Below are positions 40,798 through 50,008 of a stretch of 60,784 bases of DNA, one piece after another. Under the pieces are notes generated by a model, which ran no database searches, had not been told where the DNA came from, and was given only the letters and a program-made list of their open reading frames with translations. A program made the translations under genes and the position numbers. The stretch comes from Myxococcales bacterium (GTDB lineage Bacteria; Myxococcota_A; Polyangia; Polyangiales; Polyangiaceae), in the NCBI GenBank assembly GCA_021847645.1, contig JAJZQG010000016.1, positions 1 through 60,784 on the forward strand, given 5' to 3'. Every line of letters begins with the position of its first letter. Within the stretch, counting starts at the first letter, position 1.

Positions 40798-41865
40798 ATG
40801 ATCCGAGCAACGAAGTTGGTTGCCCTGGCGGTCGTGTGCGCCGTGTGTGTAGGAGAGGGATGCAGCAGTTCGGCTGACGACACGCCGTACGTGCCTGCCG
40901 TCGCCACCGGCGGGGCATCGGGTGGCGGCACGGGGGGCGCGGGCCCGACCGCAGGCAGCGGCGGCGCGAGCGTCGAAGAGGATGCTGGCGGCGTCGACGC
41001 CAATGCCACGGGCGGCAGCAGCGGCAACCACAGCGCGCCGGGCGGCGGAACCGGTGGCGGTGCGGCCGACGACACGGGCGCGACGGGCGGCAGCGGCGGC
41101 AACCACAGCGCGCCGGGCGGCGGCGGAGCCTCGGGCGGCACCGGCGGCGACTCCGCAACAGGCGGCACGGGCGGCTCCAGCAGCAGTTCGGCCGCTTCCG
41201 GCACCATCGTTCCGCTCTACACCTATCCGAGCGACCCTACCTGGGCCCGCATCATCGACGTAAAGCAGGCTCACCCACAAGTAACCATTCGCGCCATCAT
41301 CAACCCGGACAGCGGCCCCGGTCCGTCGCGCAACCCATCCTACGTCACAGGCGTCGCCAACCTGCACGCCGCCGGCATCGTCGTGCTCGCCTACGTGACG
41401 ACGTCCTATGCGTCGAAGTCCGCCTCCGCCGTGCACGCGGAGATTGACACCTACCACGATTGGTACCCGGGGCTCGACGGGGTCTTCTTCGACGAGATGA
41501 GCAGCACGCCGGGCGACGAGGCCTACTACAGCGGCCTCACGCAATACGTCAAAGGACTCGGCTACACGGTCACGGTGGGCAATCCCGGAACGGATACCGC
41601 TCCCGGCTATGTCGGCACGGTGGACACCCTTCTCATCTACGAATCGGACGGGGAGCCATCGAGCAGCACGCTGGAGGGCTGGCACGACAACTACGACAAG
41701 TCCAATTTCGGCATTATCCCCTACGCGGTCCCGTCCTTCGACGCCGCCTTCGTCCAGACCGCGCGTCCCCAGGTCGGGTTCATCTATGTCACCAACGACG
41801 ACCTGCCGAATCCCTGGGACAGCTTGCCGCCGTACTTCGAGGATCTGGTCGCCGCGCTCGACTGA
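40798..41865 (+). CDS. GH135/spherulin-4-like lipoprotein (Sph3-type galactosaminogalactan hydrolase family)
   Basis: 355-residue exported protein. A lipoprotein signal ends near GEGC at about residue 22. Residues about 35-135 are a low-complexity Gly/Ser/Ala linker with an internal repeat. The C-terminal domain (about 138-355) is a spherulin-4/GH135 barrel: VPLYTYPSDPTWARI, IINPDSGPG, AGIVVLAYVTTSYA, DGVFFDEMSS (acidic catalytic motif), VGNPGTDT, LIYESDGEP and GFIYVTNDDLPNPWDSLPPYF. Sph3, the fungal founder, hydrolyses N-acetylated galactosaminogalactan and is needed for its synthesis. Together with GH114 and CE18 here this reproduces the fungal cluster's enzyme set. The ATG has AAGGGATGG upstream. 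Confidence 0.88.
   Translation: MIRATKLVALAVVCAVCVGEGCSSSADDTPYVPAVATGGASGGGTGGAGPTAGSGGASVEEDAGGVDANATGGSSGNHSAPGGGTGGGAADDTGATGGSGGNHSAPGGGGASGGTGGDSATGGTGGSSSSSAASGTIVPLYTYPSDPTWARIIDVKQAHPQVTIRAIINPDSGPGPSRNPSYVTGVANLHAAGIVVLAYVTTSYASKSASAVHAEIDTYHDWYPGLDGVFFDEMSSTPGDEAYYSGLTQYVKGLGYTVTVGNPGTDTAPGYVGTVDTLLIYESDGEPSSSTLEGWHDNYDKSNFGIIPYAVPSFDAAFVQTARPQVGFIYVTNDDLPNPWDSLPPYFEDLVAALD
41009..41124 (+). repeat. 41-bp direct repeat in the GH135 linker
   Basis: Two copies, 41009-41049 and 41084-41124, differ at one base (AGCAGC versus AGCGGC) and encode GGSSGNHSAPGGG-type linker sequence. Their near identity at DNA level suggests recent duplication or slippage. Confidence 0.8.
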
Positions 41866-41918
41866 AGGCGTGCCCGCGGTTCTCGGCTCCGCCGGTATCG
41901 CTCGCAGGGCGCGCGAGC

Positions 41919-42299
41919 CTACTTGCCGCCGGACCGTGGCGCCTTGGAGGGCGGACGCTCGGAGAGCTTCTTCCCGCGACGGGCAGGCGACGCTTCGGAG
42001 GAGTCGAGCGGCGTGGGTGGGGCGGCGTCCTCGAGCCACTCGGGGTCGACATCCATGGTTGTTCCCGGCTTCTGCGTGATGACGGGCTCGCGCCCGCGAA
42101 GCGCGGGCAACGGCGGCGGTCGGTCCCCACGCGCCGCTGCAGGCGGTGCGGACGCGGCGTTCGGGCGTTTCGAGGGGCGGCGCTTGGCGGTCGGCGCCTC
42201 GTCATCCGCGAATTCGATCAACCACTCAGGTTCGACATCCATCGTGGAGCCGGGCGGCGTAGCCTGTCTGGAAGGGCGGGTCGACTTGCGCGCAGCCAT
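41919..42299 (-). CDS. small low-complexity protein with repeated TMDV-x-PEWL motif
   Basis: 126-residue Pro/Arg-rich, probably disordered protein. Two copies of a motif, GSTMDVEPEWLIE (near 17-29) and GTTMDVDPEWLED (near 78-90), are separated by a basic Pro-rich linker with PPPLP. The conserved acidic and Trp-containing repeats look like docking or recognition motifs. No family is recognised. No ribosome site is evident before the ATG, and the start is uncertain. It is divergent from the kinase gene with under 80 bases between starts, suggesting shared regulation. Confidence 0.65.
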   Translation of the reverse strand: MAARKSTRPSRQATPPGSTMDVEPEWLIEFADDEAPTAKRRPSKRPNAASAPPAAARGDRPPPLPALRGREPVITQKPGTTMDVDPEWLEDAAPPTPLDSSEASPARRGKKLSERPPSKAPRSGGK

Positions 42300-42374
42300 G
42301 CAGGAGGTTGGTATGACACTGCTGGCCGGACCGGTAAAGGCCTTGATGACTGCGGCAAGGGCGTTCGCCGGGCC

Positions 42375-43661
42375 GTGAGCGGCGTGGTAGGTTGCTGCTC
42401 GTTGACCTCATCGCCCCCGCCCCCGAGCAACCCGAAGCAGCCGTTCGCGCTGGGCGAAGTCCTGAGTGGAACGTACGAGCTGCGGGAGGAAATCGGCTTT
42501 GGCGCGATGGGGCAGGTGATGGAGGCCCAGGACCTGCTGCTCAACCGCCGGGTGGCCGTGAAGGTCGCGTGGACCGACGAGGACGCGAGCCGCCTGCGCA
42601 AGGAAGCCCAGGCGCTGGCGGCCATCAAGCACCCCGGGCTACCCGCGGTCTACGCGCTGAACAGCCATCGCGGGCACGAGTACATGGTGATGGAGCGCAT
42701 CCACGGGATGGGGTTCGACGAATACCTCAGCCGCACGTGGGAGGCCGGCGAGTCGATCGCGCTGGGCCGGGGCCTGGAGCTGCTGGCTGCCATCACCGAC
42801 GCGCTGTGCGCGGTTCATGGCGCCGGACTCGTGCACCGCGACGTGAAGCCGGCCAACATCATGCTCGCCCCCGGCGACCGGATCGTGCTTCTGGACTTCG
42901 GCCTGTTTCTTCCGCAGTTCGAGCGGGGCACGCAGGACAGGGTCGTGGGCTCCCCCTGGTACATGGCCCCCGAGGTCATCCGCAACAAGGTCGAGCCGGG
43001 CTGCTGGCACCTGGTCGACCTGTACGCGCTGGGGGTCCTGGCCTTCGAGATTCTCACGGGACACCCGCCGTTCCCCAGCCTCGATGTGCGCGAGGTTGTT
43101 CGTGCCCACGTGCGCGCCGAAGTCCCCGACATCACCCAATCCCGCGAGGACATCCCGGCGTCCCTTGCGTCGTTGATCCGCGAGCTGCTCGCCAAGTCTC
43201 CCCTCGAGCGCCCCCAGAGCGCCGAGTACGTACTCAGAACCTTGCACACCATCGCCGACCGGCTCCTGGACGGCGACCGCAAGACGACGTTCGAGGTGTT
43301 AATCGCCTCGCCGCACCGCGCGGGGAGCCGTGCGCTCGCGGCCCATCTGCGCAAGCTGATGCCCGACATCGACGTGCGCAGCGTGACGCGCAGCGATGGT
43401 TTCTTCGAGCAGACCGCCCGCCGCCTTCCGGACGTCGCCCTGGTGGGCAGCGACTTCGCCGATTCCCACCCGCTCGAGCTCGCCATGTTCCTGAGGGGCT
43501 CGTCGGAGTCCAGCGCGATCGGACTGCTGGGACCCCTGCGCAACGAAGCGGACGTGCCGCTGCTCGACCGGCTCGGCGTGGTCCGGCTGCCCGCGGTCGA
43601 TGACGCGGACCCGGGCGCCGCGGTGCGCCTGGTTCGGGAAGCGCGGCGGCGACGGCTCTGA
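42375..43661 (+). CDS. Ser/Thr protein kinase with C-terminal receiver-like domain
   Basis: 428-residue cytoplasmic kinase. The catalytic domain spans about 33-290: GFGAMG P-loop, AVKVAW with the ATP-binding lysine (about residue 63), HRDVKPANIM catalytic loop, DFG, SPWYMAPE activation segment and RPQSAEYVL end. It is a complete active-looking Hanks kinase. After a short linker, residues about 300-428 resemble a two-component receiver fold (FEVLIASPHRAGSRALAAHL, VALVGSDF), but the usual phospho-acceptor and acidic pocket residues are missing, so it is a pseudo-receiver. No membrane segment. GTG 42375 is the best start; TTG 42402 is also possible. It faces the TlyC-type gene convergently. Confidence 0.88.
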   Translation: MSGVVGCCSLTSSPPPPSNPKQPFALGEVLSGTYELREEIGFGAMGQVMEAQDLLLNRRVAVKVAWTDEDASRLRKEAQALAAIKHPGLPAVYALNSHRGHEYMVMERIHGMGFDEYLSRTWEAGESIALGRGLELLAAITDALCAVHGAGLVHRDVKPANIMLAPGDRIVLLDFGLFLPQFERGTQDRVVGSPWYMAPEVIRNKVEPGCWHLVDLYALGVLAFEILTGHPPFPSLDVREVVRAHVRAEVPDITQSREDIPASLASLIRELLAKSPLERPQSAEYVLRTLHTIADRLLDGDRKTTFEVLIASPHRAGSRALAAHLRKLMPDIDVRSVTRSDGFFEQTARRLPDVALVGSDFADSHPLELAMFLRGSSESSAIGLLGPLRNEADVPLLDRLGVVRLPAVDDADPGAAVRLVREARRRRL

Positions 43662-43704
43662 CTCGCTCGTCCGGATCGTCTATCCGTTGATGGATAGAAT
43701 GGCC

Positions 43705-45066
43705 TCAGTCGTCGCTGTCCGTCGCCTTGCCCTCGGACTCCGCCTGCTCCTCGGCTGCGGGCGGGTGCACGCTCTGGCCCCGCTCGGACTCCCCGGCCCG
43801 CCGCACCAGCCGCACGCGCTTCACGCGACGCGCCCGCACGTCCTCGACCGTCGCGTCATAGGCGCCGATGCGCACGATGTCGCCCGGTCGCGCCAGCCGC
43901 CCCAGCTTCGAGGTGATGTGGCCCGCCAACAGCTCGTGCCCCTCGATCGGCTCGGCCTCGATCCCGTACGGCTCCAGGTCGCAGATCGGCACCATCCCGT
44001 CCACCACGATCGCCCCGTCGTCCTGCTGGCGGATCTTCTGCGGCTCGGCGTCGAGCTCGTCCTGCAGCTCGCCCACGATCTCCTCCAGAATGTCCTCCAG
44101 GGTCACCAGGCCGCTCGTCCCGCCGTACTCGTCCACCACGATCGCCAGCGGAATGTGCGTCCGCTGCATGTCCTCCAGCACGTCCCCCACCGTACGGTTC
44201 TCCGGAACGAACAGCACGTCGCGTCGCAGCGCCTTGATGCCGCCCCGCGGCATGCCGTCGCCCAGGAACAGGTCCTTCAGGTACACGTAGCCCACGACCT
44301 TGTCGGGATCGCGTCCCTCGATCACGGGAACGCGGGAGTAGCCCGCGACCTTGAGGCGCTCGACGACCTGGCGTGGGGTGTCGAGCAGCGAGACGGTCTC
44401 CATGTCGACGCGGGGCACCATCACGGCGCGCACGGGGCGGTCGGTACCTTGCAGCACCCGCTCCATGAGCTGACGCTGGCGCTCCTCGAGCTTGCCGCTG
44501 GCCACCACCAGCCGGATCTCCTCGGCGGACAGGGCGCCTTCCAGATGATTGATCGTGGGCACGCCGAACAGGCGCAAGACGAGATTGGACAGCAGGTTGA
44601 GCACGGACAGGAAAGGCCACGCGACGAGGTAGAACACGCGCATGGGCCGTGCGACCCAGAGCACGACGCGCTCGGCGCGCTGGATGGCGAACAGCTTGGG
44701 CGCCTGCTCGCCGAGCACGATGTGCAACATCGTGATCGCGAAGAAGGCCACGGTGAACGACACGCCGTGGATCAGGGCCTGGGTGGTCACGCCGAACAAG
44801 CCGAACAGGGGCGCGATGAGCAGGGCCACCGCGGGCTCACCGACCCAGCCCAAGGCCAGGCTGGCCAGGGTGATGCCGAGCTGCGACGCCGAGAGGTAGG
44901 CGTCGAGCTTTCCGGTGATCTCCATCGCGATCTGCGCGCGCTTCTCGCCGCGCTTGACCAGGGCCTCGAGCTGGGTGACGCGCACCTTGACCAGGGAGAA
45001 CTCGGTGGCGACGAAGAAACCGTTCGCCAGGATACAGAGCGCGGCAACCAGAAGTTTGAAGCCCAT
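43705..45066 (-). CDS. CNNM/CorC-family membrane protein with CBS domains (hemolysin-C-like)
   Basis: 453-residue inner-membrane protein. Residues 1 to about 185 form the DUF21/CNNM domain with four hydrophobic segments (ILANGFFVATEF, LGITLASLALGWVGEP). A CBS pair follows (MVPRVDMETV, YSRVPVIEGRDPDKVVGYV, VVDEYGGTSGLVTLEDILEEIVG), and a CorC/HlyC transporter-associated domain near residues 350-425. Family members take part in magnesium or cobalt efflux, although the old name is hemolysin. The C-terminal 30 residues are acidic and divergent. It lies 92 bases downstream of a reverse-strand hypothetical gene and may be co-transcribed with it. Confidence 0.92.
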   Translation of the reverse strand: MGFKLLVAALCILANGFFVATEFSLVKVRVTQLEALVKRGEKRAQIAMEITGKLDAYLSASQLGITLASLALGWVGEPAVALLIAPLFGLFGVTTQALIHGVSFTVAFFAITMLHIVLGEQAPKLFAIQRAERVVLWVARPMRVFYLVAWPFLSVLNLLSNLVLRLFGVPTINHLEGALSAEEIRLVVASGKLEERQRQLMERVLQGTDRPVRAVMVPRVDMETVSLLDTPRQVVERLKVAGYSRVPVIEGRDPDKVVGYVYLKDLFLGDGMPRGGIKALRRDVLFVPENRTVGDVLEDMQRTHIPLAIVVDEYGGTSGLVTLEDILEEIVGELQDELDAEPQKIRQQDDGAIVVDGMVPICDLEPYGIEAEPIEGHELLAGHITSKLGRLARPGDIVRIGAYDATVEDVRARRVKRVRLVRRAGESERGQSVHPPAAEEQAESEGKATDSDD

Positions 45067-45158
45067 CGGCGACGGTCAAGATGCATGCTGGCGCGCTAGC
45101 TGTCCAGCGCGGCGGCACGCCGACCTGAACCGATGCCCACCAGTCCGCCCTGGCGCCG

Positions 45159-45842
45159 TCAGTGCGCGGTGCCTCGCGACGACTCACGCCGCTTCCACAT
45201 CGGCGTTGCGGTCGGATCCCGCCACACCAGCGCCTCGGCCCGGTACGCGAACGCGGGCCGCACGCGCGACAAGGTCTGCAGCGCGTGATCCATCCGCAGA
45301 AGCGCGTCGCACACGTCGTCCACCTGCATGCCGCAGGCCCTGGCCGCCGCCGTCACCTGCTCGATGTAGGGCGTCGCGTCCGCGCGATGAAACACCACGC
45401 CGGGCAGCAGCGCACAGCCGTCGGCCCCGCCGACCACGCGCGCGACACACACCGACCCCTGGTTGTCGTCGATGATCTCGCGCCCGACGCTGTCGCGTGG
45501 AACCAGCAGGAACGCGGCGCCGGTCGCGATGTCGCGCACGACATGGCGTGCCCCGACTTGCTCGAACAGGAACACGCCCCGATGCGCGCGCGGCAGCAGT
45601 GCCGCCAGCGTCTGTTCGGCCGGATCGCTCAACGTGCCTGCGAGCCGCGCCGCCCACCCGCCCCGGCACAACGCGTCCTCCCGCGCGGCATCGAGCCGGC
45701 GCAGAGCTTCGGGATGGTCGGCGGAAAACGTTCCCGTGCGCTGCAGGAACCGCTTGACCCATGCGTCGAACTCGGCGGCGACGGGCGCTCGGGTGGCCTG
45801 CGAGATCAGTTCGTCGTAGACGGCGGACAGCACGGGGGTCAC
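45159..45842 (-). CDS. hypothetical protein
   Basis: 227-residue soluble protein that I do not recognise. The GTG start at 45842 has AAGG 7 bases upstream and avoids overlapping the divergent gene; longer frames would overlap it. The sequence is Ala/Arg-rich with an internal segment RDSVGREIIDDNQGSVCVARVVGG that looks beta-stranded, and a helical C-terminal part. The protein lacks a signal peptide, membrane helices and metal motifs. It is upstream of the CNNM gene on the same strand (92 bases). Confidence 0.6.
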   Translation of the reverse strand: MTPVLSAVYDELISQATRAPVAAEFDAWVKRFLQRTGTFSADHPEALRRLDAAREDALCRGGWAARLAGTLSDPAEQTLAALLPRAHRGVFLFEQVGARHVVRDIATGAAFLLVPRDSVGREIIDDNQGSVCVARVVGGADGCALLPGVVFHRADATPYIEQVTAAARACGMQVDDVCDALLRMDHALQTLSRVRPAFAYRAEALVWRDPTATPMWKRRESSRGTAH

Positions 45843-45911
45843 GCATTGACCTTGCAGCCGAGCCGCCCAGGCCGCAAGCTTCGGCCCGTCCGTGCTATCA
45901 TGGTGCAGCGC

Positions 45912-46304
45912 ATGGCGAGAAACCGCGTCTTCTTTCCCCAAGAGGCCCTCGACGCCTGGGTGGTGTCGGGCTCGGTCGATCTGCAGGATCAAGACCTGCT
46001 GCTCAAGAGCGAGGGCCGCAAGTATCGCCTGACCGAAGGCGCGCGGGTTCTGCGTGAGGTCACGGGCGAGCCCGACGCCGCCGAGCTGGTCGGCACCTGC
46101 AAGACCTTGGCTTTCCTGCGGGAGCTGGGCGCGGACATCCTCGAGCGGTCCATGATCATCGAGAACAACGCCTATGACATCATCCCCGGCTTCCTGGGAA
46201 CGCCCGTGTTGACGCCGGAGGAGACCCAGAACGAAAGTCCTCGCTCGCCTTCTCTGTCCTCCGACGAAGAGCTGCTGGCCCAGTTCCTCGCCAAGAACAT
46301 GTAG
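45912..46304 (+). CDS. hypothetical protein preceding the heme/cytochrome genes
   Basis: 130-residue soluble protein. MARNRVFFPQEALDAW begins a compact domain with KYRLTEGARVLREVTG and DIIPGFLGTPVL; the last 25 residues are Ser/Glu-rich. I do not recognise the family, but the sequence is well formed and it sits 6 bases before the CcsA/HemX-like gene, so it is probably the first gene of the hem transcript. ATG 45912 is preferred; ATG 45900 is in frame. It is divergent from the hypothetical gene at 45159-45842 with 69 bases between starts. Confidence 0.7.
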   Translation: MARNRVFFPQEALDAWVVSGSVDLQDQDLLLKSEGRKYRLTEGARVLREVTGEPDAAELVGTCKTLAFLRELGADILERSMIIENNAYDIIPGFLGTPVLTPEETQNESPRSPSLSSDEELLAQFLAKNM

Positions 46305-46310
46305 ACCGTC

Positions 46311-47131
46311 GTGACCCCGTCCAACGTGTCCGACCTGTTGCTGGTGCTCGTCGCCTGCGGTTATGGCGTCGCGACTGCTCTATTTGCCGCCCACCTGTTG
46401 CGTCGTGGCGGCTGGTCCAGGGCTGCCTGGCTCGCCCGCCGATCCATGGCCGCCGGCGCCGTCGTGCACGCAGGCCAGCTTCTGTACCACGCGTTCACCT
46501 GGCGAGCGTGTCCGGTCAAGACGATCGACGCGGGCGTGTCGCTGGCCGCCCTCGTCGCGGTCTTGGTCTATCTGGCCTCGCGAAAGGTCTGGCGCATCCA
46601 GGGCATCGGCGTATTCGTGGCGCCCGTTGCCCTGATGCTCGTGATGGCCGGCCGCATGCTCGCCATTCCCACCATGCCGCCCGCCCTGCGCACCAACCTG
46701 TTGCCCGTGCACATCGCCTCGAACGTGCTGGGCGACGCCTTCTTCCTGCTCTCGAGCGGCGCCGCCGCCCTGTACCTGGTCCAGGAACGCCAGTTCAAGG
46801 CCAAGCGCGGCGCCGCCGCCTTCGGCAAGCTCCCCTCGCTCGACGCCCTCGAGCACGCGGGCCACGCGTTCCTGCGCATCGGCTTCCTGCTGATGACGAT
46901 CGGTGTCGTCACCGGCACCCTGTGGATCGGCAAGCTGCAGTTCGGCACCGCTACCGAAGTGCTGCGCCTCATCTTCGGTTACGCCACCTGGGTGGTCTTC
47001 TCCGCCGTGCTCCTGCTCCGTTCCGCCTTTGGCTGGAGCGGAAGACGCGCCGCCTGGGGGACAATCGCCGGCTTCTTGTGCGCGCTCGTCGTCGTCGTGC
47101 TCTACCTGCGCGGAACGGAGATGGGTTCGCA

Positions 47132-47135
<4 letters not shown>
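46311..47135 (+). CDS. CcsA/HemX-like cytochrome c assembly membrane protein
   Basis: 274-residue polytopic membrane protein with about eight hydrophobic segments and no large soluble domain. Placement directly before hemA, with a GTGA overlap, and the segments GDAFFLLSSGAAALYLVQE and FLRIGFLLMTIGVVTGTLWIG fit the cytochrome c assembly (CcsA/CcmC/HemX) family. HemX in Bacillus also precedes hemA and affects its abundance. The usual WWD heme-handling motif is not visible in the sequence, so a HemX-type role is more likely than a full heme ligase. It starts with GTG, 6 bases after the preceding stop. Confidence 0.8.
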
Positions 47136-48537
<1,402 letters not shown>

Positions 48538-48541
<4 letters not shown>

Positions 48542-49464
48542 CCGCCCACGATCCGTCGACCTTCGTGCTCGCCACCCGCCGCTCGCAGCTCGCGCTCGCC
48601 CAATCACGCAAGTTCGCCGCAGAGCTGGTCGAGGCCAACCCCGGCGCGACCGTCGAGGAACTCCACGTCGTGACCACGGGAGATCGCGTGCAAGATCGCC
48701 CCTTGTCCGAAATCGGCGGCAAGGGACTGTTCGTCAAGGAGATCGAAGAGGCCATGCTCGAGGGCCGCGCGGACTTCGCCGTGCACTCGATCAAGGACGT
48801 TCCGGCCCTGCTCGCCCCCGGCCTTCGCATCGCCTGCATTCCCAAACGCGCCGACCCCCATGACGTGCTCGTGTCCCGCTCCGGCCTGCCGCTCGATCAG
48901 CTCCCGGCCGGAACACGCCTGGGAACGAGCAGCCTGCGGCGCAGCGTGTACCTCAAGTCCATCCGGCCCGATCTCCGCTTCGAGCCCCTGCGCGGCAATG
49001 TCGACACCCGCCTGCGCAAGGTCCGCGAGGGCGTCGTCGATGCCACGCTCCTCGCCTACGCAGGCCTGTCTCGCCTCGGCCTGACCGAAGTGGTCACACA
49101 GATCCTGCCGCCGGACGTGTGCCTGCCCGCCGTCGGCCAGGGCGCCCTGGGCATCGAGTGCCGCGACGACGACGAGCGCACGATCAGCCTGCTCGCCCGG
49201 CTGCACGACCCGGAAACCGCCGTCGCGGTCGCCGTCGAGCGTGGAGTGCTCATCGAGGTCGAGGGCAGCTGCAAGATCCCCATTGCCGCCCACGCACATC
49301 GCGACGACGCGCAGCGCATGTCGGTGCGGGCCTTTCTCGCCGATGAGGACGGCAGCCGTCCCGCGTTCGTGGAGCGCACGGTCGAGTGGCCGTCGAACGA
49401 AGCCGACGCGGAGAAGCTGGGCCGCGAGCTGGGCCGCGAGCTGCGCGCTCGCCAGGCCGGTTGA
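48538..49464 (+). CDS. hemC: porphobilinogen deaminase (hydroxymethylbilane synthase)
   Basis: Joins four porphobilinogen molecules into hydroxymethylbilane in the cytoplasm. The 308-residue length is normal. Visible features are TRRSQLALAQS at the N-terminus, EIGGKGLFVKEIE, VHSIKDVP (catalytic Asp region), RLGTSSLRR, RGNVDTRLRK and the dipyrromethane-cofactor cysteine at about residue 245 in EGSCKIPIAAHA. The family usually reads GGCQVP here, so the glycine-to-serine change is conservative. The GTG overlaps the hemA stop codon. An SRPBCC-like gene follows after 12 bases. Confidence 0.97.
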
Positions 49465-49476
49465 AAGGAGCTTGCC

Positions 49477-50004
49477 ATGCAGATCCGCTGCGACGCCGTG
49501 CTGGCCTTCCCGCGGCCGCTGGTCTGGACCACCTACCGCGACCGGCTCGTCGACCTGGTGCCCTACCTGCCGAACATCCGCGGCATCGAGGTCAAGGAGC
49601 GCGACGAGACGCCCGACGGCATCCACTTCGTCAACGTCTGGCATGGCGGCGGCGACCTGCCTGCCGTCGCGCGCTCGTTCCTCAGCGAGTCGATGATGTC
49701 GTGGACCGACATCGCAACCTGGCGCGAAAACGCCTTCGAAACCGACTGGCGCGTCGAGCCCCATACCTTCCGCGACGCCGTCCGCAGCGCGGGCACCAAC
49801 CGCTACATGGAGCTCGACGGCAAGACACGCCTCGAGATCCGCGGCGAGCTCGAGATCGACGCGTCGAAGGTCAAGGGCGTGCCCAAGCTGCTCGCTGGAA
49901 AGGTCTCGCGGGCCATCGAGGAGTTCATGGTCAAGGCCGTCAGCAAGAACCTGCTCGACGTCAGCCGTGGGGTGGAGAGATTCTTGAGAGACTCCTCGTC
50001 CTGA
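49477..50004 (+). CDS. SRPBCC-like (START/Bet v1-fold) protein
   Basis: 175-residue soluble protein. MQIRCDAVLAFPRPLVWTTY at the start, the beta-rich middle (HFVNVWHGGGDLP, WRENAFETDWRVEPH) and the C-terminal long helix (SRAIEEFMVKAVSKNLLDV) fit the SRPBCC helix-grip fold that binds lipids or other hydrophobic ligands. The match is by pattern and no ligand is known. A strong GGAG ribosome site lies 7 bases before the ATG, 12 bases after hemC. The pseudokinase fusion gene starts 4 bases after its stop, so all are probably one transcript. Confidence 0.72.
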   Translation: MQIRCDAVLAFPRPLVWTTYRDRLVDLVPYLPNIRGIEVKERDETPDGIHFVNVWHGGGDLPAVARSFLSESMMSWTDIATWRENAFETDWRVEPHTFRDAVRSAGTNRYMELDGKTRLEIRGELEIDASKVKGVPKLLAGKVSRAIEEFMVKAVSKNLLDVSRGVERFLRDSSS

Positions 50005-50008
50005 ACCC

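Noticed and set aside
40588..42039. Reverse open frame opposite the GH135 gene
   Set aside because: Forward strand has a signal peptide and GH135 motifs.
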